This document shows, piece after piece, positions 23,908 through 37,100 of a stretch of 64,000 bases of DNA. Where the stretch lies: positions 41,160,723-41,224,722 of the forward strand of contig OU342634.1 of NCBI GenBank assembly GCA_910589415.1, read 5' to 3'. The translations under genes and the position numbers were made by a program. The notes beneath the pieces were generated by a model. That model saw only the letters and a program-made list of their open reading frames with translations, searched no databases and had not been told where the DNA came from. The DNA is from Malachius bipustulatus. Taxonomy: Eukaryota > Arthropoda > Insecta > Coleoptera > Melyridae. How positions within the stretch are numbered: position 1 is the first letter of the stretch; every line of letters starts with the position of its first letter.

Positions 23908-24133
23908 TATAGTGTGGAACCAGAGATATTATAAGGAAACGATTTTTGGTTTATTATGATGATTTTATTGAGGATTTTACAGACTTGCTGTCAACCTAAG
24001 CAAATAAATGCAAGCATAGCAGATTAGTTCCGCTCTTGGGGGTCACTTTTATGACTACTACCCTATGGTTAAAGTCATAAAATGCGGTTGTTCGATAAGT
24101 ATTCAGTTTCCTTATATCTCTGGTTCCACTATA
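23908..24133. mobile_element. MITE with TATAGTG(TG)GAACCAGAGAT ends
   Basis: The left end TATAGTGTGGAACCAGAGAT (23908) pairs with a right end whose complement reads TATAGTGGAACCAGAGATAT (ending 24133), over about 30 bp. Length 226 bp. It lies 35 bp after MITE X copy 1. Confidence 0.6.
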
Positions 24134-25068
24134 CCCATTTATTTCTGTATTCTGGGGGTATATTACTGGTATATTTGCATGTCAGACCTATGCCAGGAAC
24201 TTGGTTAATCTAGTCTTAGAGGTAGTAAAAATTTAGGAAGAGTAGTTTCAGTTCCACATGACAGACCACTTTTTCCTTTGAGTATTTTTACTTAAAGGAC
24301 TTTGAAGTTGGAAGTGATGTTTTATTATAATATTAATTGTTTTTTTAAGTTTTACTGTTATACTTATATTGTATAGCTCAGCTTCTGTTCAAGGATGGCT
24401 CAAAGGTGCTTTAGCTATCTTAGCTGGAAATATAGTTTTCAATATATCACATAATTATTATACCCTAGCATAGTAGTCTACTTAAAATCTTGAAAAAAAA
24501 ACAATATGTATCTTCAACATTTTCATTTATTTTGATGGAAAAACGTTAACATAAAAAAATAAAGATTTATGTACTAGCTTATCTACCAATAAATTTCATA
24601 GTACAATTTACAAAGTTGGATAAAGTGTCATAATACCTGCCACTAATTAGTTGAAGAATCATCTAACCATCTTAATTCCAGTGGAACCTACTTTAAAATA
24701 ATAAGATATTCAAGTATCTATTTCTATAATACAGTGTCATAAAAAAATCCCAAACTATTCCCTATAAGGTAACTAGATAATGATTATTTAATATTCATCA
24801 GGAAGGAAGTAAAATTTGATGGTATGTTTCAACAATTATTATTATGAAGAATATAAAAAAATATTTTTTTAGATCTAGTAGTAGGTATTTGATGTTGTGG
24901 AAAATATAATAAATAAGTTTGGACAGAGTTTGGTGTATAACTTTTTAAGTAACACTATTTTATATTGCAATAAAAAATTGGAACAGGCAGTACAAAGTTG
25001 TAACATTCTAACTAGGAGAAGTATATCACCAAAAGTACAGTAACTTTTCCCCCACTATAAGTCTCATA
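24134..25068. other. Intergenic DNA between the WDR26 side and the CAP gene
   Basis: AT-rich sequence; no coding region, RNA gene or repeat boundary seen. Confidence 0.4.
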
Positions 25069-25074
25069 TTTAAT
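25069..25074 (-). terminator. Possible poly(A) signal of the CAP gene
   Basis: On the minus strand this is ATTAAA, about 45 bases past the CAP stop codon. It is the closest acceptable hexamer; canonical AATAAA was not seen in this short stretch. Confidence 0.35.
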
Positions 25075-25118
25075 ATGAAATTTTCCCATACTTATTGGGA
25101 GTCTCTAATAACCGAATA

Positions 25119-28100
25119 TTAGAATTTGAAAATGTCATGAATTTTCTTTACATCACTGACTTTCTTGCTTATACCACATAAGCTTCTGTATCTGTTGTTG
25201 GGTGGTTGATTGTCTGGACAGTTGGTTGCAGGTTCTCCCTCTTCATAGGCCGGTAAACCTAAATAATTTCCTCCGGGACCGTAGTTGCAGACCAGGACTA
25301 TTTGGTGCCATTTACGTTGGTATTCTGTCGTGTAATAGGCCGCTGCACAACCTAGCTCGCTCGTATCCGACCACAACATTTGAGTGTAATGTCCCACTTT
25401 GTACGCTGGCCCCCTGAAAATTGAATAAAGCTCATTATTTTAAATATTTTTTAGAGCTCAATTTATAAGATTTTTGATTAGTTATGTTTATACAGGTACC
25501 TATGTAATCAATTAAAATCATTTGGAGTAAATTTACCTGTCTCTGGTGTCTTTGACCCAATTTCTGTTGAATATGGCAACTTCGTTATACCACAACATGA
25601 TAAGTTCCTTTATTCTTCCTTTTACATCTACAATCGGATTTGAACTGTTTGCAACTGCTAAATTTTGTCCAATATGACTGTATTTTTCTGTAAAAAAATT
25701 TAATTTTCATTCAATATTCATTCAAATTATTGCTTATGGTCAATATAAATTTATTGAATTAAATCGCTGAAGGGTCTGAATTTTTTTTTCATGAAAGTGG
25801 AAAAAAGAGCATGCATCTCGTTTTATAAACAGCTTAGACAAAAAATACTTCACTCATGATTAATATTAACATGAAATCATTTACCTGTTCTTCTGCAATT
25901 GTCGTGTATTAGAGGGTTTCCACTGCAAGTATTTGCCCAGCATTGTGCTACGTATTCCAATTCTTTATTGTAAGTCTGAAAAGTTTAATAAAATCAAAAT
26001 GGAGTGTATTTGAATATTTGCTATTGGTCGAATATAGGTACCTAGGTACTCGTGTTCACAATTATTATCGCACCACTACGTTTTTAAGCACTAAATATTA
26101 AATGCTAGAGTATCATGGAGGAAAATAAAGTGTTTCCTTTAAATGGTGCAAGAGGCATGACACCTATTCCTGAATATTGAATTAAAAATAATTATAAGTA
26201 AATTAGAAAAACTGAGTGGTGAGATAACTGTGAAATTATATTATAATAAAAACCAAACATGTGAAGGTATAAGTGTAACAGCTGAAATCGAAGGGTGATT
26301 AAGTATAGGTACCTGAGTTCTGTTGTAAATTATAAAAATTAAGAACTTGTTGAGTCACAGTTTTTTAAGATCAGTTCCAAGTAAATCAAACTGATTAGCG
26401 ATGAGTAATAAAATTATAATATGACGCAGATGAATTAATTTTGTAGGACTAGTATTTATTATAGATAAAAGTCGATGTCCCCAGACTCCCTGAATAATTA
26501 GTTTTTTTTCCAACATTTGCCATCTGCTTATAATTTGCATTTTGAATTTCAGACTTGCTCGCGGTTTCTTAAGAGTTATTTAAAAACTGGTTCATCAATC
26601 ACTGTCAAGAAGATTTTCGAGTTATTCTTTATTGGCTTTATGACGCGAAATCCTGCCCCTCATTAGGTATATTTTATTTGTTATTGTAAAGTTTAACAAA
26701 TTATTTTTCATATCCTTTTCAACAAAAAAACTTGAAAGACGACATCCTGATTGTTGCATTCTTGTTTTCTGTTTACATATATGGATAATTTTCCAATAAT
26801 TATAAATTTTTTTATACATTAGTAAAGTTCAATAGGTGGATGATTTATAATAATTTCGACATCGTGAATGATACATAATATGCGTTCTAGTTCCACATAT
26901 TTTATAATAATTTTATAATATTTTATCCTATTATGAGAGTTTTTTATTTTTATTTTGGGTGTCAATCTACCACATATACCTCAGTTATGCCAATTTTACT
27001 CTTTTTAATATTAAAAGAAGGAAGGAGGTCAACCAAAACACATTTTCCGGAATAAGTAAAAAATGGATTCTTATTCTAATCTACTACGCGTAGAACTTTT
27101 AATTCGCATGCCACTGGTGATTATTTATTAAAAAAAAAAACAAAGTATTAGGTACTAAATTGACGTGTGTACCTACACCTTCTTTACTAAACTTTTTGCA
27201 TTCCGTACAGTTCTCCCGTAATTAATTTTTTAATTGTGGATTCCAATACTGAAACGCATTCTTGAAAATCTCATTTTCACTTTAATTAAGTAATCATTTT
27301 GATTTTGAAAATACGTTTTCAGTAGTGAAAGTTGATATTTCAAAAATAATTACGGGAAACCATGAATGATACGACACTTTAATTGGAGTGAAAAAAGTTT
27401 AATAATACTTTCGTCTTATGATAAAAAAATTAGGATCAATCATGCAGTGGCGTTCGAATAAAAAGTTCTTGGGTAAAAAGAGTAATGATACGTGTATGCC
27501 GAATATTTGTAAAACTATGTGAGTTTATTGGTCTTAACAATAGAACGTTGGTGGTACCTTTCGGAGATTTTTTCTTATTCCATAGAAAATAAATAAATGC
27601 ATAAAATGAAAAATTGAAGAGTGTTTCAATAATAATTATATATAAGAGTTTTTGGCGCCAGACACGATAAATAAAAATAATGCAAAATAATTTTTTATTG
27701 GAATATAATTATGTATTTTTTTACTTTAAAATAATTGTAAAATCGTGACTTAATATTCATAGGAGGATCTAATCAAGTTTTAAGTAAAGTAATGATAAAT
27801 ATACATGTACAATTATTTTATTACGTAACTCTTATTTAAAGAAAATATACAGCAATGAAGAGGTAGTAACAGGTTTTGTTTACAGAGGAGAAGTTTTATT
27901 TGCGCTTAAGAGTTTTAAGAAGCCAATTAATAAACAATCAATTTTACTTTCCAGACTTAAGTAAACCACATGAATGTGAAGTAATACATTTTCCAAATGG
28001 AATTTATTGCGCTGTAAATCTTTCAAAATTCGCAATCAAATTATTCTGTCTGGGTATATTCTTCTGTTAGTTTTTAATTTTTCCGAGAAATTGGAACAAT

Positions 28101-31100
28101 ATGTAAATAAAAATAAAATTTCAGAATATAGGTACCTATTCTATTTTAAGAGGAACACCTGTTGAGGTAAAGAATTTGGTTTAATCACCAGTTTATTTTA
28201 TGCTGATTAAGCTTTAGTCACACCAGATATTATGCAAAGTACCTATACCTATTAGCATTTTTTTTCATGTGAAGTTATAGAGGAATCACTTTCAAGATTA
28301 AAATAATATTTCGACCTTGCTATCTTGACAGTAAGTACCTAGGACTAGTACCAACTATCTATATTGAACTCCAAATTTCCTTTCTTAACTCAAAAATCGC
28401 AATTTTAATACACCAGCTTCACATTGAAGATGCAAGAATGAGATTAATTAAATGTTTCATTTTAAAGCTTTTACAGCGGTTTGAAATATGTATATGGGGC
28501 AAATTCAAATTTATTCAGGTGTTTCTGAACGCTCAACTAAACGTCACATTGGCGTGACGTCATTTGGTTTGTTATTGAATTCTCAGGTTTGTTCTTGAAT
28601 TCTCAGGTTCGTTCTTATACAGCTTTGAGAATCATCTTCTGACGTAGGTTTGAAATACATTCCGTACAAAAAAAGCTTACTTTTCTAATGATTATGCACA
28701 TTTTATGCTTTTTAATTTTTCAAAAACTGAAACATTCAAAATTTGGAGAATTTTGATGCTAGAAGATTTAAATAAAGGTATCTCGCATATTAGTTCAGTC
28801 GATAAAGTAAAAAATGTACCAAAAGTTAATAAAAAATCTTATCTAAGATTTTCCTTCAATAATTGTTAGCGAAGAGGTGTTGTGAATTGTTTATGAAGAG
28901 AACACTTAGAGAAAAAAACAGAAAAGAGTAAATAGGTGTTCTGTAAATCTACCGATGAATAACCATTTATAAGCGGATCTTGTGCACTCCCCTTTATAAC
29001 GAACCATATTCGGACAAAATATTGCTTGCTTTATTGAACATGATTTTATGTCAAATTTATGCAGTTACATAATAATAATAATAATTGTTTCGTTTATAAA
29101 TGACCGTTTTTGTCAAATTAATATTCAGTCCTAAATCACTTTCAAACCATACCTAGTGAATAAATTTACATAAGCTGCTCATCACACATCATTAATTATT
29201 TACGTGGTATTTTCTGTTGATATGTGAACTTGAATGAGCTCTGCTGGTGATGTTTGTTTAAAATCGCCAGTTTGTCTGCTATTGTCAATACCTACTTATC
29301 GTTGATAAAATTCAACAATTAGTAGGTATAATCATTATTTCTTCAAACTAATGAGTGAATAATTTGTTTAATGGAGAGTAAATATTGACCTTTTAGAATC
29401 TGATCTATACCTTTATCTGATTTGTACCTATAAGGTGACAAAAAATTAAGTTCCCGATATGTTTTACTTTTATACAGGGCACCCATTTGTTCTTGAAACA
29501 CCCTGTATAATCTTAATTTATGGTGCGATTTTAAAAGAATTTATGGTCATTATATGTATACATCCGCGGCTCCTACAGTTTCACTATGGCACCTATACAG
29601 GGTGTTAAGAAAATGACGGATAAACTCTTCAGTACATTGTAGGGGACACTCAGTAAAGTACGAGAAAAATAATTTTAAAAAATCTAGATCTACATTTTAA
29701 AAGATATAAGCAAAATATTGAACAATAAATTTGACAACGTTTAACACGATAACAGTTGGTATTTCGTAATTTCGTCTAATTTCTAACAATGCAGGTAGTC
29801 AAGGTATCAAAACCGTTGTTGCCAAATGCTTTTCTCAGCATCTTGGAAAAGAAAAAAAATCTTATTAAATTTTTTCCTAGCCAGTAATACATCTTAAACA
29901 ATTTTTTTCAATTGATAACGATTAAGGTACCCTTTTTATATCTGTAAAATTATTTAGTTTTTACAAATACCGAAAAACAAAGATAGTAAAATGTTAACTT
30001 TGGCATTTATTATCTCACCAAATTGAAGACCAGAATTTTTTAAATTATTTTTCCCGTACTCTACTGAGTGTCCCCTACAATGTACTGAAGAGTTTATCCG
30101 TCATTTTCTTAACACCCTGAGGGTGGAGAGCATACCTATAGTAACACCCGGAAGGTATTTATTTGCTTTGCAAATGAAAGGAAAAGCCACAAAACGGCGT
30201 AAAGAAACGGTTTTGAGAGTGCGGTCCTGACAAGAGGCACCGATTAGATGCCGCGATCCCGGTTACAACCACTTCACGATAATTGCCAAGTGCTTCGAAG
30301 CTTACAGAGGCGGACTGGGCGATATATCCGCTTTCACATATCGTGTCCAGTCCACAGGGATTGACGCAATGATTTTTGGAATATAAATGCAAAATAAAAA
30401 ATAAAAATCGTGCTATTGCTAATCTCGAAGATTTTCCTTGCCCTGAAAGTGAAGAATAAAATAGAAATTCGACCGTAGTGTCAAAGAGGCCTTAGTTGTG
30501 ACCGTAATATTAGTTTGCAATGGCTGTTTTTAGCTTCTTACCCACCCAGCTATTTCGCTCCTCGGTCCCGAAAAAATTGATGAAACTTAGGAGCCGCGGA
30601 TGTATACTAATTTTAAATCATAGAGCTTGATAAACTATATTTTGGGAGCAAAAAGTGTCTCATTCCTTAGAAAATCCAAGGCCTACTAGACCAGTGTTTA
30701 CTTGTAAAATCTCAAAAATTCATATTAGCCATTTTTTTAGAAAATAACTGGGTACGCCAAAGGATTCACCATCCCTCAAAGCGGTACTGTGCTAAATTTT
30801 ATTGGAAATGTCGGAGTAATAAGAATCTTGCAGTTATTTTAGAAATTCTTAATAATACTCCGAATTTTCATAAATTTATTCGAAAAGATCAAAAGCTATC
30901 ATAAGTAAAAAAAAGTACATTATCATCAACTAGACGTACAATTTCCATTGTAGACACGTTGTATCTACTGTATTATTGGAATAATTATTATCCTACAAAT
31001 TTATTTGTCACTTTTAACAGTTAGATACCTACTTTAAGATTTTTTCATGGATAGCGTTTGACCTTTTCGAATAAATTTATGAAAATTCGGAGTATTATTA

Positions 31101-34100
31101 TGAATTTCTAAAATAACTGCAAGATCCTTATTACTCTGACATTTCCAATAAAATTTAGTACAGTACCGTTTTGAGGGCTGGTGAATCCCGTGGCGTGTGC
31201 AGTTTTTTTTCTAAAAAAATCGGTAATATAAATTTTAAAGCTCTACGATTTAAAAGAAATGCTTTTAAAATCGCACCATAAATCAAAATTATACAGGCTG
31301 TTCCGACGTAAATTATGTCAATAATTTTATTTCCTCACCCTAATTTACGTAAAATCGACTTCTTATTTACGTACCGAAGACCAGAGTAACCATAGCCTTT
31401 GCATAGAAATAGCCGAGTTGCAACAGTATTAGTAGGTAATTTATGTCGGACTTTACGGACAGTAATAATTATGTCGACTTTTCCGTTGTGCGGTCGGTTG
31501 TGCGTGAGCATTTTTTGTAAAGTCAAACGACAACAAAACAATATTTGTCAACCTTTAGTTTGATTTCTGACAGTGACCACTCTGCTATTTGTATGCAAAG
31601 GCTACTTGTTTAAATCATATGACGATTGCGAATTTTTGAAAACTTTTATTTTACAAATTTGCTTATAATTTTTTAACAGAAAAATATATGTTCAGATTTG
31701 TTTCGCTCACCCTGTACAAGAAACAATCAAGTGTTCAATGTACAAATGTACAAGTTTCAATCCCCTAAATAAAAAATTAATAAAGGACTTAGCTGAAGCT
31801 GAACGTGTGGGACGTGTGGAGGTCCAATATTATATTTCTTTAATTTGATAAGGACTTTTAATACAGTAGAAAAATATTTCCTAGTTGTTGTTTTTTTTTT
31901 GTTCGGGAAATATCAATTAAAAATTGATTTATTGCAATGAACTCGCGTAGATATTATACGTTACGTTATGAAATTATGTTAATAAATTCTTTAACAAGTA
32001 ATTATAATTGATTACATCTATTATTAGTTGTTTTAGTAACTGTTAGAAGTGTTTGTATTCACGCTTTATTATTTGCTTTATAAGAAATTATCAACAAAAT
32101 TTTAATGATACTGTTTAAAAATAGCGCATGATTACGATGCTTAATAATGATAATTAATTTTAAGCTCCTTTTTTCATTATAATAAAAAATGTTTAGGAAG
32201 ATGACCTTATTTTTCGATTGTTGATAATATTGAAATCGAGGTAATAATTAATTATTTTAAGTATTTCAAGAAAATAATTTAATAATACAGAAGTGTTGCT
32301 GCAACCTTGATTAAACTGTGTATACCTAAATAGAGTTATTGAATTGTCACTATAAAAAATATAGTGAACGGTATTATTTATAGATTTATATTTTTTTTTT
32401 GAAATATATTCTGTTTAATAATCAAAATTAGGAACCTACCTCTACTTATTGAATGAACATTGCACAAAAACACTTTTTTCTTCCGAAAATTTTTCTGAAA
32501 ATAGTACCGGTACTGGTAGGTACATAAACCCTTTGACATCATGTGTGTCCTTCTTTGCAAGAAGCAGTTTTAGAACCCTTTGACAAATTTGAAACACAAC
32601 TTTAATAACATTGATTCTGGAATCATATTAACCTATCTAAATTATTGAGTAATTTTCAGCTGTTTTGAGAGGAATTAGTTCACACCACAAAGTCTTTGAT
32701 CAAAAATTTGCTTGGAATTCTTGACCTGCTTTTTTAACATTTGGTTAAAAACATTTGGTGCTTTTTGGGATCGGCTCATCTGAGCAAAAATACCAATGAG
32801 ATTTTTATGCGTTTGTGTGCAAATGCTCTCACTAATAAGAAACCTCGTTGCTCTTCTCTAGATCTTGAAGGCATTCAGGATAAAGAATCAAGCGCCCATT
32901 GGGTTTTAAGTGCAAGACCGCCATCGTCTCTTATTGTAACATGGCGAAGTTGTGGAAATAGTTGATCATCACAATCTTTCATGTCGTAGAAGTACAGGAA
33001 AATTGTCTCGTATTAACGATATTCTCTTAATAATTATTATAATTTTTATATTTTCATTATACTTTAATTATTATAAATTGTTAAATAAATAAATAATTAA
33101 AATTTTATTCAAATAATGAAAGACTAGTTTTATATAAATAATAAACAGTTTTCTTCAGGTAACGAAGGAAATAATTATTACCTAAGTACCTAATATTTTG
33201 CACTGTTATTCAGAGGTATCATCTTTATGCAAGTTATAATATAGCGATAAAATTGATCTTTATGGAAAAATTTTAAAATGCATACACGCTTACTATACAA
33301 AACAACATTTAATTACCCATCTTGGTGGTTATTACTGTTTATAGATTTTCAATGTATCAACATGTGGGATGTTAACAACATTTCATCCACATCAGCCTGT
33401 TAAATAATTACATAACCAAGCATGAATTTAATAGACGTAGGTAATTATGAGGAAAAATTAATAAATAATCTATACCATACGAGAATTTTTGCTCAAACAT
33501 CCCTGAATCTTGTGGGGCGAACCTGCAGAGGAAGTCATGAATTTAGGTTTATTAAGAGTTTATTACGCGTAAGTTTATTTAACTCAGAAGTGGGATGCGA
33601 TCCTACTAGTTGATTCATGGTGATAATGCGAAATAAATTTCTAATTGCGAAATTTTATGTTTTTAAGAAGAAAATCAATTGATTTGATTTCGAAATGTAA
33701 TTATTTTTGTGTAAAAAAATTAATATTTTTTGGACTCCGGGCCCTTAAATTTCTGGGCCTTGGTTCTGCGGAACCCCTTTAGATACGCCATTGTCATGCG
33801 ATACCTATACTAAATCAAACCACTGTATATAATCCATTAGTGGACACTAAAGAACAAAAAAATATATATTTAACGACGAATATTTTGAAAATACTCTTTC
33901 AAGTAGTTTTGCATATTATATTGAACATTAATAAAATTCAACTTACCATAACGTTCATATTAGTAGCTGATGGTTGGTTTCCTCTCCTCTCCTCGCCTGA
34001 TGCGACTTTATTTCTTAGGAAATTGTGAGTATCCAGAATCACCTGCCTGAGTTGGTCTGTCATGGGCACCACTTTGAAATCTGGGCCACATTTTGGTCCG

Positions 34101-37100
34101 GGACCACACTTCTACAACAAAAATAAATAATTCAGTTGGTGTAATGTCCACCAGTTTATAGAGGGTTCCGTGGAACTTGTAATATGTACTGTACTTTAAT
34201 TTTTGTTTTGGGAAGATGTATCTGTGTATAATAATAATTACATTGTAGTACCTAATAATTGATAATTATTATCGTTGAAAATAATTTTGTATAATTTTGT
34301 AATTTATATTGAAAAATACTATTTTCAGTGATCTCGCATTTTACTCTCTTAATTTTAAGAAGGGCAAGGCAATTACCTACCTTTTATAAAATAAATAAGT
34401 TTTATTTTTCAACTCCAGTTTAAAAAACGACCAAATTCTAACCGTTACAAAAAAAAACAAATAACTACCCTCGTCTCGATAAGTTATTTATTAATTTTCA
34501 AGAATTTTTCCCGCAATAAGTGTGTCATTTTCATTGTGAAATACCCAAATCGTGGAATCTCAACGAGTAAACAGTTTATTTATAGACAAATTTGAAACTT
34601 GATACTTAAAAGTAACATATTGAACTGGCAATCCCGTTAAAACTTGTCTTGTAGGAAAATATTTTTTTCTATATTTAGGCGACATTGGTTAAAAATCCTA
34701 ACATAAGCCTTAAGGCAATTGAGTAGCATAATAGTAAACAGGTAAAAATCACTCTCTGGTGTGCTCAGATAAAAAAAATGCATTTTTATCTGTTATATCA
34801 TCTTCATCAAGAATTGAGGAAAATAGACCAGTCAGGGAGTTTATATTTGGGGAATATTGAATAAAAAATATTAGCCGAAAACCATATACGTCGGTCAAAA
34901 AAATTCAGGAAATTTAATTGAATTTGTAAGAAAAAAAGTTACGTTCAAAATATGTTATACAGGGTGAGTCATTGATATGGGAAAGCTCGATTACACCTAT
35001 ACCATTAAAGATATCGAAATGAACCAAAAAGTGCTGTAAATGTGAGGGTAAAGTGTAGTTTGTAAAATTATTTTCAGATACACAGGATGGCCCAATATCG
35101 CTGTATATACGCCATACAACTTTGTTATTTTGAATAAGGACACCCTCTATATTATTACATTTTCATATTGTTTGAGAAAAGTCAAAAAGAATGGTTTGTA
35201 AAGTTGAAGTTTGTAATGAGCAATTTATGAGTTATAAACAAATGAAAATCGCGATTTTTCATTTTCAAAGCAGCTTATATTGAAAACGGCTCGAGATATG
35301 GAAAAACGGTTTACATGTTCCTATCTTAATTTTTAATTTGGTATCCTATCATGTAGCTGAAATTTTTATACCGGGTGATGAAAACAATCAAATTTTTTAC
35401 CACTCTGTATAAAAATTTCATCCATCCAATAGGATACCGCTTGAAAAGTTAAGATAGGAACATGTACACCGTTTTTCCATATCTCGACCCGTTTTCAATA
35501 TAAGCTGCTTTGAAAATGGAAAATCGCGATTTTCATTTGTTTATAACTCAAAATGGCTCATTACAAACTTCAACTTTACAAACCATTCTTTTTGACTTTT
35601 CTCAAACAATATGAAAATGTAATAATATAGAGGTGTCCTATTTAAAATAACAAAGTTGTATGGCGTTCAGCGATATTGGGCCATCCTGTGTATCTGAAAA
35701 TAATTTTACAAACTTCACTTTACCCTCCCATTTACAGCACTTTTTGGTTCATTTCGATATATCTTTAATGGTATAGGTGTAATCGAGCTTTCCCATATCA
35801 ATGACTTACCCTGTATATAGGGATGGTTCTTTCCATCCCTTACAACAATAGCGAAAAGCGCACAAAACACAAACTATTTATGGAGTTCCTTTCGATAGCG
35901 AATAAACGTGTTTAAATTTATTTTTGAAACTTCCTTGGTGGTAAGTAAAGGAAGTTATAAAAAAAACTGCTTTTCTGGCACCACCTATAAACTGTATCTT
36001 AAAAAACAAGGGATGCTCACTTAATTTTTTTTTATATGGTACAGACCCATCTTATTTTTCAACAAGAAACCATGCACCTACTGACTTTTTTTGAACTCTC
36101 ATTAACCATTTACAGCCTGTCTAATAGTTGGATATTTAAAAGCAAAGATGTTTCTATCGAACAAATTGTCATGTATGAGTTTTAAGCCCTTGATGTGTTT
36201 GTTATCCAATGAGTCGAAAGCCAATTATCCACGTATATACAGTGTGTTATACGTAATGATAGGGGGTAATTTCAAGGGCGCGTTCCCGAACGAAATTCAA
36301 GTAGAAAGTTCATGTGATCATGTGAACATGTGTTCTGAAGAGTCTGGTTTTCAATTTTTTTCACATTAAGCACCTAAAAATACAACTTTTTTGCCTCTTG
36401 ATATCTTTTGATAAATTAATTCCTTTTCGTGGAAAAAAATTGAAACGACTTCATTGCATGTCGAAAAATTTTTAAAATAAAATCAAGTTAATGATTGTTC
36501 AGAATATTTATTATTTCTAAGCCATTTTTTTAATCTATCAGATGAAAAGTAATAACTAAATATTTACAAAAAATGTTGGAAGTGACTACCTCCCGCTTCT
36601 ATGCAGGCTTCTGCTCTATTTTATCATCGATGAGTGACGAACTCTTTCGAAAATTCCATTAGTGTTATGGTTTCATATCCGTCAATCATATTCCTAAGTT
36701 GTTCGTCTGTCTCGATTGGTGTAACATAAACTAATGCTTTAGGTGTTTCCACAAATAAAAATCTAGACTGTTTAAGTCAGGCGATCTAAGGTGGACATGC
36801 AGAATTCAGAGACTGTTTAAGTCAGGCGATCTAAGGTGGACATGCAGAATTCAGAATAATTGTGGTCCTCCACGACCTATTCAATTAACGATTTTGGTTA
36901 GCTCCATTCAAATACTCACCAGCCAATAGGCTAAGGTGTGCAGGAGCACCATCATGCATGAACCAATGTTGTTGACGTAAATATCAAAATTAACTTGATT
37001 TTATTTTAACAATTTTTCGACATGCAATGAAGTCGTTTGCATCTTTTTCCTCGAAAAAGAAGTAATATAAGAAAAGATTTTAAGAGGCAAAAAAGTTGTA

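Larger units (their letters stand above)
25976..29472 (-). other. CAP gene intron 2, proximal half
   Basis: AT-rich intron DNA. Apart from the inverted repeat at 27211-27360 and the 20-bp tandem repeat at 28566-28616, I see no defined element and no coding exon. Short frames (26355-26819 minus, 27876-28070 plus) lack motifs. Confidence 0.4.
29506..31293. repeat. Long palindrome, outer layer of a three-layer nest
   Basis: The left arm starts CCTGTATAATCTTAATTTAT near 29503, is interrupted at about 29556-30607 by another element, and resumes from 30608 to about 30900. The right arm, about 31040-31293, is its complement (TATTGGAAATGTC..GAGTAATAA, CTCCGAATTTTCATAAATTT). Without the insertion the arms would be about 330 bp around a loop of roughly 140 bp. 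It lies in CAP intron 2. Confidence 0.65.

Noticed and set aside
30159..30392. 77-codon minus-strand frame in the nested element
   Set aside because: Cysteine-containing but without any motif; lies wholly in transposon DNA.
32741..32990. Possible exon in the less AT-rich patch (open on both strands)
   Set aside because: No recognised domain, no convincing splice sites in phase with the CAP gene.
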